From contig RHPI01000401.1 in assembly GCA_009103225.1 (NCBI GenBank), forward strand, positions 156,574 to 220,573: a stretch of 64,000 bases of DNA, given 5' to 3'. The notes beneath the pieces are model-generated. The model worked only from the letters and a program-made list of their open reading frames with translations, ran no database searches and was not told the DNA's origin. Each line of letters starts with the position of its first letter. Position 1 is the stretch's first letter. This document shows, piece by piece, positions 10,589-19,784 of this stretch. The position numbers were made by a program, and so were the translations under genes. The DNA is from Chlorokybus atmophyticus (Eukaryota; Streptophyta; Chlorokybophyceae; Chlorokybales; Chlorokybaceae).

Positions 10589-11260
10589 TGAATGCAAGCA
10601 CAGGTGTCACTCTCTTCCTTATGAATTACGGGCAACATCCATTGACACCGTTGACGGCATGGACACCGCGACGACATGACGTGCGTGTGGAGGCAGCTAA
10701 TGACTTTCTTACAAAGTGCGCGGACATTAACAAGGCAGCTAGGGAGGCGCTATTGGTGGCGCAAAATCGGCAGAAGCAGTACGCGGACGCGCATCGCCGA
10801 CACCTCACTTTTCAGGAAGGCGACATAGTGTTACTCTCCGCGAAGCACGTACAGGTGCGTACGGGAGTTCGCAAGCTGAATGAACGCTGGTTGGGACCGT
10901 TTAAGGTCAGCAAAGTTATCTCGGACGTGGCGTACAAGCTGGAGCTACCCGACACCATGCGTGTGCACCCCGTTTTTCACGTCTCCCTTCTGAAAGCATA
11001 TCGAGGACAACCGCCAGAAAGGGTCGCCCCCCGAAGTTGGCACGGATGGTGAACCCGAGTGGGAGGTAGAAGACATCCTTGGTGAGAAGTTTGTGCATGG
11101 TGTACGCAAGTTCTTAGTGAATGGAAGGGCTATCCGTCGCATGAAGCATCCCGGGAGCCAGAGGCACACTTGACTAATGCTCAAGACGTTGTGCGTGACT
11201 ATCTTGCTCGACGACAACCTCGCGAGCTTCGAGGACGAAGCTCATCTGGGGGGGAAGGAG
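10589..11260 (+). pseudogene. Gypsy chromovirus integrase C-terminus, truncated
   Basis: Homology to the second Gypsy element starts at ASTGVT and runs through LMNYGQHPLTPLTAW, AAREALLVAQNRQKQYADA and HPVFHVSLLKAYRG. After about 11,025 the frame breaks, and decayed chromodomain-like coding follows to the polypurine tract (GGGGGGGAAGGAG) beside the LTR. Everything upstream of the integrase middle is missing because the DNA transposon inserted here, so the 5' remainder should lie left of the window. Confidence 0.85.
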
Positions 11261-11926
11261 TGTAACAGTCAAGACCAACTTTCGTGATTTTCATGGCCAT
11301 TTTAGGCCTTATTTGTAAGGTATTATGTTTTTCATGACTTGTGGCGGATATCGGCGAGTTATGAGTCTGCCGCGGATATCGATCGGGGCCCCAAGACCAG
11401 TCTGGAAGCCGCCAGAAAACGGAGGGCCAGTCGAGAAGGGCTCGACCAGATTTCTGGAAGGGCCTGGCGCCAAGTAGTATAACTTGACCATATGAGCAGC
11501 ACATTAATAGATCTTTGGTGCGTTGGAAAGGTCTAGAAGTGTACTACAAGATTCTGCAAGAGTATCTTAGCTTCTAGTTCCGTCTAGCGCTAGGATCGTC
11601 TAGACGGTAGCATGTGCAGATTGGTAGGTATAAAAGTGACATTCTACAATTTGACCTTTAACTCCCTAGTTTCTTGTGTGCAAGCTTGGTGGTGGCTAGA
11701 AGGGGTTGCTAGCGTGTGTCCACTGGTGTGTGCTTGCTTGTGTGACGATCCAAGGCGCTACACAAGTCGGTGTGTAGCTTCGAGCGCATGCGCGTGCGTA
11801 CGCGAGTGGCGGGGCGCGCGTGTGTGCTTGGCAGAGGGGGCAAGGTTCCGGTGTGAATACCGTGTCTTGGTGAGAGGGTTGTGGATTGGACCAACTCACA
11901 TGTAACAAGGCACGAGCACCGTCACA
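11261..11926 (+). repeat. Gypsy 3' LTR (about 666 bp)
   Basis: Starts TGTAACAG right after the polypurine tract, as the LTR ending at 59,384 does on the minus strand. The end GCACGAGCACCGTCACA parallels GCACGAGCATCGTTACA of the second element. A TATA box GGTATAAAAG sits near 11,627. The exact right boundary is inferred by that comparison; an alternative end is ATGTAACA at 11,907. Confidence 0.72.
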
Positions 11927-12044
11927 GGAAGCCTTAGCCTGGGCGTGGTCTGGACTGATCTGGTCTGGCGTGGTCTAATCTGGTCTTTTTCTGTTTGCAC
12001 AGACGGTTTGAGGGCGTTGTGTTGTGTGTCTACGCCTATGAAGC

Positions 12045-12509
12045 TTGCATCTCAACATAGTCACCGATGCAGGATCCTTCGACCTGTTGCTGGGACAAGA
12101 TTTCAACTTCCCTGTTGGCATGGGGCTGAATCGCTGGACAAGAAGGCATGGTTTCGTTCCCATTGGGATAAGGAGGATGAAGAGGTTTAAGGATATCTGC
12201 CTCTCGAGCTGGTGGCTCGCATTCGCTCTCATTGAAGGTCAGCTGCAACAGCCACCTACAGGTCGATGTTGACAACCACTGACAGGTCAGCTGCAACAGC
12301 CACCCATAGGTTGGTTTCGACAACCACTGACAGATCAGCTGCGATGGTCACCCACAACTCGGACCAAAAGTCTATTATCCCATACGACAAATCTCAAGAA
12401 GACGCACCCACTAAAGAAGTGGCCCACAAGAAACCAGCGGAACGCCGCTGGCGCGCACAGGTGGTCGCACAATTACTACTAACCAGACCACGGCTCACTT
12501 CACGGTTCC
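12045..12509 (+). pseudogene. Retropepsin-like part of a decayed retroelement
   Basis: The frame from 12,045 reads MHLNIVTDAGSFDLLLGQDF, matching the second half of Ty3-type retropepsins, where SYDVLLG-like motifs follow a short strand. It runs into a 48-bp tandem repeat (12,237-12,352) and then a basic linker (PAERRWRAQVVAQLLL). The Copia derivative at 12,510 interrupts it. Removing that element and one copy of its target duplication joins this frame to the methyltransferase-like segment at 15,062. The repeat expansion, a stop at the end of the 12,045 frame and the insertion show it is dead. Confidence 0.5.
12237..12352 (+). repeat. 48-bp tandem repeat, about 2.4 copies
   Basis: Units start at 12,237, 12,285 and 12,333, each with GGTCAGCTGCAACAGCCACC (third copy degraded) followed by GACAACCACTGACAG. 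The period is 16 codons, so it does not shift frame. Confidence 0.85.
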
Positions 12510-12938
12510 TGTTAAAGATATTCCTAAATCCAGGCGGACGGTCAGCTTGCCCTCTGAATAGGAATGGCCGCGAGAAGGCTCTAGGCGAGGACTCGAGTCG
12601 AAAGTTCCAGGCGCGTGAAGGTTCCAGGCGCGGAGTTGAGTCCGGAGTCTGGCGACTTCCAAACCTGCACGAGAACCGTCATAACTCGGTGTTTAATGAA
12701 CCGATTTGGGCGTTCTAAAGCTTAGTAGATAGCCCTTAAAAATAGCTACAAGATGTATCTTAAAACGCAGCATCAAATAAGTGTAGCGAACGTGGTGGCT
12801 TCTAAAGTAGACAGGTGTATAAAACCCGCGGACATGATGGCAATAGATGGTCTTAGTCTTGTTGTTGCAGCCTCTTGGCGTTGGTGTTGGGTGGCGTGCA
12901 CACATGTGCATGTGTAGGTTTGTTAACGCATCTCAATA
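12510..12938 (+). repeat. 5' LTR of the short Copia derivative
   Basis: Begins TGTTAAAGATATTCC and ends CATCTCAATA directly before the primer site. A TATA box GGTGTATAAAACCCGCGG lies near 12,817. It pairs with the 3' LTR with scattered substitutions and small indels. Confidence 0.9.
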
Positions 12939-12954
12939 GGTTATGGGCCCACAC
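12939..12954 (+). promoter_or_regulatory. Primer binding site, half-tRNA-iMet type
   Basis: GGTTATGGGCCCACAC starts immediately after the 5' LTR. It is identical to the site of the intact Copia element at 3915-3930 and complementary to the initiator tRNA-Met anticodon arm. Confidence 0.85.
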
Positions 12955-13041
12955 ATGCTAGTGTAGGGTGTAGTGAGTTGTTATCGTGTGAGTAGGTGCT
13001 TGCTTGGTGGGTAGGTTGCAGAGGCAACGGAGGTCACAAGC

Positions 13042-14595
13042 ATGGACGGCATCAAGTTTACGACTGACCCACTGGACGTTGACAATTACAACATCTGGAG
13101 GGTGAAGATGGAGCTGCTACTGACCCACAAGGAGTTGTGGAAGTATGTAGACCCGGCGGAGACAGTCCCTATAGGCGAGGCGAGTATTTTGATCGCGCAA
13201 GGGAAGAAGGCATTGTCGCTGATTGGCTTGCACATGGCGGATCATCACCTAGTGCTGGTGAAGGAGTGCAAAAGTGCAAGAAAGCTTTGAATAAAGTTGG
13301 AGAGCCACTTCAAGGCGCGCAACATGGCAAGGAGGTTGCAGTTGCGGTAAGAGCTTAACTCGTTGCGGAAGGACAGCGGAGAGCCTATTATCAAGTTCAT
13401 TGCGCGAGCAAAGGCGTTGTGGAAGGACTTGGTGGGCGTCGGCCACGAATTGAAGGAAGTTGAGGTAGTGTGGGCTGTGCTTTTGGGATTGCCTAAGGAG
13501 TATAGAGTGGTGGTCACTATCATGGAGTCCAGGACTTGTCGCTAGATGGAGTGACACCTAGACTTTTTCAAGAGGAGAAGTGCTTGAGGAAGGAGGATGA
13601 TGATGGAGAAGGAGCACTTGGAGGCACTATGGCATTCACGTCATCATCGAAGCATCATGTGAGGAAGGGCGTTGGAGGCATCAACGTTAAGTGTTGGCAC
13701 TGCGGGGAGCGTGGTCACATCAAGATGAAGTGTCCCAAGTTGAAGAAGGCTGATGGTGAGCATCGAGCGGTTGCTTTCAATGCATCGGATGAGGGAGCGG
13801 AGTATCTTGGGTGGGTGCTGGACACGGGAGCGAACATGCATCTCACAAGCGATAGGAGCAAGCTCGCCAACCTCACTCCGTTGAGTAAGCTTGTCACGGT
13901 GGATTTTGGGAACATGAAGATGCTGAATGCTGTTGCAAAGGGCGACGTCAACTTGAGGTGCAAGGTTGGTAGTGCCGTGAGAGACGTTGTGCTTAAAGAT
14001 GTACTGTATGTGCCAAGTGCATCTGCTAGCTTGTTCTCAGTACGTGTAGCCACGAGGGTTGGTGCTAGGGCTGTGTTTGATGCGGACAAGGGTAGGATAG
14101 TCCTTGGGGACGTCACACATGTGGTAGGCATCAACAAGGGTGGGCTCTACTATGCTGAAGAGGAGGACATCGCACACAAGGTTGTCGCAAAGACAAGGGT
14201 GGTTGAGAAAGAGTTCAAGACACCACAAGGTTTGAGCAACAAGGAGGCACTGAAGGTTGCTATGAAGCGGACAAGCTCGGAGCCCGTGGGAGCTGCAAAG
14301 AGTTATAAGCAAGTGGTGGAGAGCACGGTGGATAAGGAAGAGCCAAGGGCTACCACCAGAGCTAGAGTTGCTGTTTCAGGAGGACAGGTGCAGCAGGCGC
14401 AGGGCCACAAGGAGCAAGATGCGAGAGGACGTCTCAAAGGCTCAAGTTGCTGCGGAGGACACATCTGTAAAACGGAACCGGTTTCAGGCGCTCACGGGAA
14501 GCATGGAGGAGGTGGAGGAAAAAAAGGTCACAGGCTTCGTCGCAATCGTACGCAAAAAGAGAGGCAAGGCTAGCATGAGAGCTAGCGGTGCATGA
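13042..14595 (+). pseudogene. Copia gag-protease, broken by stops and frameshifts
   Basis: ATG at 13,042 opens a Copia gag (MDGIKFTTDPLDVDNYNIW) similar to the intact element's gag. The frame is broken by TGA at 13,288 (where Trp is expected), TAA at about 13,348 (where Gln is expected) and a one-base shift near 13,520-13,540. It resumes with knuckle CWHCGERGHIKMKC, retropepsin VLDTGANMHLT and the downstream strand VLYVPSASASLFSV. After GGLYYAEEE, where integrase should start, there is a lysine- and glutamate-rich stretch of unknown origin. A second shift near 14,365 moves to a frame containing NRFQALTGSMEEV, ending at 14,595. Integrase, RT and RNase H are absent. Confidence 0.85.
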
Positions 14596-14640
14596 GTTTA
14601 AAGGGGAAAAGTGTGGAAGGCCAAGCTGCCCACAAGGGAG

Positions 14641-15061
14641 TGTTAAGAATATTCTTACATCTAGGCGGACTGTCAACTTGCCCTTTGAATAAAAATGGCC
14701 GCGAGAAGGCTCTAGGCGAGGACTCAAGTCGAAAGTTCCAGGCGCGTGAAGGTTCCAGGCGCGGACTCGAGTCCGGTCTGGCGACTTCCAGGCCTGCACA
14801 AGAATCGTTATAACTCGGTGGTTACTGCACCAATTTAAGCGTTCTACAGCTTAGTAGATAGCCCTTACAAATAGCTACACTTCTTAAGACACAGCATTCA
14901 AATAAGTGTAGCGAACGTGGTGGCTTCTAGAGTAGACAGGTGTATTCCTGACGGGTATAAAACCCGCGGACATGATGGCAATAAATGGTCTTAGTCTTGT
15001 TGTTGCAGCCTCTTGGCGTTGGTGTTGGGTGGCGTGCACACATGTGCAACGCATCTCAATA
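14641..15061 (+). repeat. 3' LTR of the short Copia derivative
   Basis: Begins TGTTAAGAATATTC after a purine-rich CAAGGGAG and ends CATCTCAATA, followed by the GTTCC duplication. Compared with the 5' LTR it has an extra CCTGACGGGTAT-like segment before the TATA box and lacks TGTGTAGGTTTGTTAA near the end. Confidence 0.9.
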
Positions 15062-15296
15062 GTTCCCTTTCTACAAGGATCAAGCTACGATCCAGGAGCA
15101 ACACCAGGTGGCCACTGGAGTAGTCGAGTTTTATGTATTCCGTCGACAATAAGGCATCACCGTGTTGGAACTATTTGGAGGTATAGGTAGTGGCCTCGCC
15201 GGTGTTCTCAACACCGCCGCAACGGTCACCAAGTACTTTCACTGTGACCCTGATCCACACGCACAGAGTGCCCTGAGCCACCACATATGGTATGGT
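15062..15296 (+). pseudogene. C5-cytosine DNA methyltransferase motif I segment of a retroelement
   Basis: Frame from 15,153 reads GITVLELFGGIGSGLAGVLN then KYFHCDPDPHAQSALSHH. LFGGIGSGL matches the SAM-binding motif I (F-G-G) of C5-cytosine methyltransferases, and the later CDPDPHA matches the motif II acidic strand. An in-frame TAA at 15,150 precedes it and homology fades after about 15,296. Joined across the Copia insertion, the order is retropepsin-like, then methyltransferase. That matches the known retrotransposons of some algae and dinoflagellates that carry a cytosine methyltransferase in pol. Only one motif region survives, so the assignment is moderate. Confidence 0.55.
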
Positions 15297-17587
15297 TGCC
15301 ATACTTAATCAGCCGCACTCAAGAGGCGCCCAATGTGTAATAAAGCGCTAGAATGCGAGATACAGCGCAAGCAAGTGTGCAAACCAACCAAACACAGTCC
15401 GCAATAAATACAGCAGTACACAAGCAATTTTTTAGGGGCGCCCAAAGCACAGCTGAGTATTCACAACACCACCTAGACCAAATAACACTGGTGGGGCTAG
15501 GCATGGTAAGACTTGAGCACCACCTGCGCAGCAAAGGCGTAGGCGGCAGGTTCGGAGCAGCAGTAAAAGTCCATAACGACGAAGACAGCAACGCAGACGA
15601 CGCTGACGACAAGCTAGCCCTCGCACCGCCATGCTTTGCGGGCTCCTCATATCCATGTCACGACACCATACGACCACACATAATGGTTGCAGGTATTGCG
15701 TGGTGAGCGTCTGTATATAATTACGAGCAACAAACTGCACGGTCATTGTCAAGCCTGAGATACATTGCAGTGCATGATATATTTAATTCTTGTCATTCCA
15801 TGCATCAATAACATCATGGAACTATACAACCCGACAGCCGCCGCATGCGCTAACACCAACCATTCCGTAAGAACTTAAACATGCACATGTCAAAAAATGC
15901 ATTTTGCAACCACCTTGCCAATGAGTGTTCATCACACTATGCAAATCCAACTACACGAAGTGTTAATGTCTGCAGAACTTTGCATCTGTTATATACACAT
16001 GGTCTGATGTCACACAGTGTTTGGTGGGGGCATTTATCCACAAGACACACTCACCGTCACTGAGTCCACATAGGGCAACATCATTCATTTCTTGTAAATG
16101 ACTACTTTTTAGTTTGCTAACATTGGGCTATGTTCGCGCGTATTTAAAGCTGGATGACTGGTAGTTTGTGGGTATATCGACACGGACGGCTCCACACCCT
16201 TGCACCGATATTGCCAAGCAGGCAAATTTAAGTGTGGTGGTTTTGCAGTGCATGCGGTTTCTAAGGTTGAGTCACAATAAGTACGGTATTTATTAAGGCC
16301 ACTTTGTGACTGACATGACTGACTCGCTGGACAGCATGCTACGAGAAGGCTATGCATGCAGTATGTTGTTGTCCAAGCTGCGCAAGTGGATGCATGGACA
16401 GCGGGAATGGTATACAATACTACCTACAAGCTCCTGTTTCGACCGATATTGCCAAGCGGCGGAGAGACATGCCTAGCTAAGTGACAGGTACGTTACAGGT
16501 AAGCAAGTGTGGGGAGCAATGATACTGCCCGCATATATGTAAGGGGCTGCCTAATCTGCTGCGTCTGCTTGCTGACATGTCTGTGCAGGGGTGATGCTGT
16601 GCTCTATACTGTTATCCATGCTTGGCATGACTCTGGTGCTGTGCATACTAGCATATGCATGTGTTACAACACATCATACTCCTGGGTGCCGATGCTGACA
16701 TGTCATGGTAAGGCCTAACCGCTCTAACCGCTGCAACGCGATCTGCTAACAGTATATAGCCTGCCGCCATTGTTGTAAAGCAATACAGTGCACAGGAGCA
16801 TGCTTGTGCCAGCAAACCACACAAACGGCAATGTATTAGCAACAGGAAATTGCGAGGGGGCCCAGACCAGCGCCAGGACCTACTTACACAACACCAAGCT
16901 GCCAACTAAGACCAACATGTAGGCCTAAGCACACAGCAGCAAGCAGCAGCAGGCAGCAGGGGACGGGGCAGGGAGAGCAAGGATTCACCACCTTTGCTGC
17001 AGGCGCTGTCGTGCAGGGTTCTTGCAAGAGCGCACCAGTGGCGGCCGGGGTCCAGTTAGTTGTCGTCGCAGTCGTCAGCATTGGCATCGTCAATGTCGTG
17101 TGCGTGCTGCTGTGCCCAAGCCCGACCTAACTCCCCTGCCTCAGCTGCGCTGGTGGTCCTTCAACCTTCCTTCCTGCATGCTCCTTGCCTGCTTGAGGGT
17201 CCCGTCTAGGTCGAGGCTGAGGTAGTGTCTTGGCTTAGGTTGCTTGGTATTGAAGGGCTCTGGCTTGGCCCCCGTCTCGATCGAGTGTGCTTGTGTGTAT
17301 ATAAGGGGTATGGTACGGTGTGTTGCTGCTATGTGCTTGCTACTTGTGCACATGCATTCTCCTAACTCCTAAAGAAGTGTGCTGTTCGCGCAACTCTTGA
17401 GTATGTTATGTATTGCCAAATTTATACAGTCTGCGTCCAATATGCTGTCCACTTGCAATTGTCGCCAACCATTGGGTTACTATCTGCACAGCAATTCTAC
17501 ACATGCCCACCAACTGCAGTTCACAATCCCTGACACGCGAGCAACCGCAAACTTGCATGTGACAGCCTATCGACACACACCAACTAC
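15297..17587. other. Stretch without a supported gene
   Basis: I see only short overlapping frames with no family motif and no consistent splice structure. The 117-codon frame at 15,353-15,706 is low-complexity and mirrored on the other strand. GCAGCA-type runs occur near 16,935-16,970. Confidence 0.6.
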
Positions 17588-19032
17588 TCACAGCCTGACA
17601 CCTGGCGAGCAGGTTTCTTGGCCATCACCCGCAAGACTTCCTGATGCATAATGCAACAGTTTTGGTGATCAGGAGACCAAACAAGTCGAGAGTGCAAGCG
17701 CCATCACGACCAAGCTCTTGCATCACCAAGCGTTATTTGCCACCACCTCCTATTTATAAACAGCAGCACCAGCAAACACAAAGCCACCACCCACAACGCA
17801 GCAACTCAACCAGTGGCCATAGCTTCCACTTGCTGTTGTTGGCCTGCTTCCTCTGCACAAACACCGCAAATATGAATGGCACGCACTCGCAAGAAAATGA
17901 CAACACACTCACAACCAGCGCCAGAGTTGATGCTCACCTGTGCCGATCTTGCCAGTTACAGCGCGCCTCTTGGACTTGGGGACCACCACACGCACTCTGC
18001 GCCCTATGCGTACGCCCTGCTTGACCACACTCTTTGTTGCTTTCGTCTCGTTGACAGCTGATGCAGACGCTGCCTCTTCACCTGCTTGTGATAGAACACT
18101 GGCTGTTCAAGTTTGAATGGCCACGTTGCAAACAGAGAGCAGCCTGTTCACCCTGGAACAGATATCGACTTGACCAGCCCAAACGTACTTGCTTGATACA
18201 ATCGCAACCAGCTTCAGTACGTGTTTCTCACCTGCATTGTCTGCAAGGAGCATGTCCACATCTTGTTGTGTAATCAGCCCCCTCTCCACAACCTCTTTCT
18301 GTGCCTGCGCAAACGTTGACATTCCTTTTCATCCATGCACAATGTTATCATTGTGCACACCCCTTGGATTGGCTTAACGTCGCCACCTCAACTGATTACA
18401 ATACTAGACTGTAATTCAGCTGCTCGTTGCAAATGCAACCCATAACTGTTGGAAGCTGGCAGTGACTGTTTTTGTTTTTCGGCCCGGTGACTCTGAAGAA
18501 CTGCTTGTATGGCTTGAGACACAACGCATCCTCACAGCTCAAGTCTTCTAAACCAATAACGATGATGTAATGATGATGTAATTATACAAGAAATGCACTT
18601 CAATTGCACTCAATCTGTTATACAAGAAATGCACTTCAATTGCACTCAATCTGTTGCACGCAGAGGTGATCATGCAACTTCTCTGCTCATGCATGCCAGG
18701 TGCAACTTACCCGTCTATACTGTCGCAGCAGCTTGCGCGCATGCTTGCCCGTCCTCGCTCCCGACACCCCCGCCTTGGACGCCTCCGCTGCTAGCCTGAG
18801 AGAGGCGGCAAACATCACCATGCCAAGTTTGCCAGAATCTACAACCGCTATCAAGCAGTTGACACTTAGGTGAAATTCAGACAAAGCGGTCTACAAACAG
18901 AATTTCTTCATTCGGGCAATGGGTAGGATGACACTGCCATGCTGCTCACCTGCCTTTGTCCCCGACCTGCTCCCGCTTATGTTTCCGGCGCTCCTGGCGT
19001 CGGTTGCGCTGAATGGCATTAAACTTATTCAT
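17588..19032 (-). CDS. Small basic protein, five exons, family uncertain
   Basis: Exons 19032-18950, 18795-18711, 18304-18232, 18057-17938 and 17640-17588 join in frame to 137 residues with TGA at 17,590-17,588. All junctions are GT-AG. The protein is rich in Arg and Lys: MNKFNAIQRNRRQERRKHKR at the N-terminus, then GKHARKLLRQYRRAQKE, ERGLITQQDVDMLLAD and GRRVRVVVPKSKRRAVTGK. GK-x-RKLL-x-x-x-RxAQKE is reminiscent of small nucleolar or ribosome-assembly proteins such as the C11orf98 group, but I cannot confirm it. The start was chosen at the first ATG before the conserved-looking basic region; the frame is open further upstream. No signal peptide or membrane segment. Confidence 0.55.
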
Positions 19033-19217
19033 GTCTCCAAACCAAAAAAAAAGAGTACCAACCCCACCCCCTGCCTTCGCCGCGGATGCCGCTGTTGTCA
19101 ACCTCGCCGCCGCCGCCACCAACTCCGCTGCCGCCGCCGCAGCGCAGCGTAAACGGCAACTTGCGCCTGACGCCGTTGGATTGGATGCACAGATGGCTAC
19201 GATAATTTCATCAGGCC

Positions 19218-19458
19218 CCAGCGGTGAGGATTGGAGGGTGGGTCCCAAGTCGGGGTATATAGATTGGTTACCTACATGCGTAAGGCACTTACCTGGCTGG
19301 CGTCTATCCGCGAACACGAAGGCGGATGGCGTGGGCTGCGTGGCTTCCATTGCACTTCGGTTGCTGCAACGCCTAACAACACTCTACGGAGTGTCTGTAC
19401 AGCAAAATTTGTGCCAGAGGGGGCTTGCGCTTGCGCGGCCCCCACCTCCACCCTCACC
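19218..19458 (+). repeat. 241-bp direct repeat, copy 1
   Basis: Starts CCAGCGGTGAGG and ends CCACCTCCACCCTCACC. I see no difference from the copy at 25,389-25,629, same orientation, 6.2 kb apart. It lies just upstream of the small basic-protein gene. Confidence 0.9.
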
Positions 19459-19520
19459 TCCACCCTCACCGATCCCCACAACCTCATACACACGCACATG
19501 CCCACCTATCCGCACGCATG

Positions 19521-19784
19521 CACGCACCCACTCACTCGCTCTTCGTCGCAATGCCTTTCAGCCTCCCACTTACCGTGTCCAAAATCTCGTAAAGCACTTT
19601 CGCACACGCTGGATAGTAGGCTAGATGGTGATAGTGTGCTAGTGCAAAATGTCACGCACCCACTCACTCGCTCTTCGTCGCAATGCCTTTCAGCCTCCCA
19701 CTTACCGTGTCCAAAATCTCGTAAAGCACTTTCGCACACGCTGGATAGTAGGCTAGATGGTGATAGTGTGCTAGTGCAAAATGT
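19521..19784 (+). repeat. 132-bp perfect tandem duplication
   Basis: Units 19,521-19,652 and 19,653-19,784, each from CACGCACCCACTCACTCG to GTGCAAAATGT, appear identical. The period is 44 codons, so a minus-strand open frame spans both copies, but that frame has no recognisable motif. Confidence 0.92.

Larger units (their letters stand above)
12510..15061 (+). mobile_element. Short Copia derivative with gag and protease only (TR-GAG-like)
   Basis: Two LTRs (12,510-12,938 and 14,641-15,061) bound 1.7 kb of internal sequence, all flanked by the 5-bp duplication GTTCC (12,505-12,509 and 15,062-15,066). Internally there is a half-tRNA-iMet primer site, a broken gag, a zinc knuckle and a retropepsin, but no integrase, reverse transcriptase or RNase H. 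Full Copia elements are about 5 kb. It is therefore non-autonomous and would need enzymes in trans. The LTRs start TG and appear to end AATA rather than CA. Confidence 0.9.

Noticed and set aside
10258-10610. Overlapping frames on both strands across the palindrome field (MVRTMYGP-like repeats) as repeat proteins.
   Set aside because: GGACCATGCATGGTCC repeats have no stop in several frames, so open frames appear on both strands by composition.
13288-15152. In-frame TAA/TGA at expected Gln/Trp positions, suggesting a reassigned genetic code as in some ulvophytes.
   Set aside because: Host genes in the window end with TAA, TAG and TGA and contain none internally; the stops occur only in decayed elements beside frameshifts.
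15353-15706. 117-codon frame as a small gene.
   Set aside because: Low-complexity, mirrored by frames on the other strand, no homology recognised.
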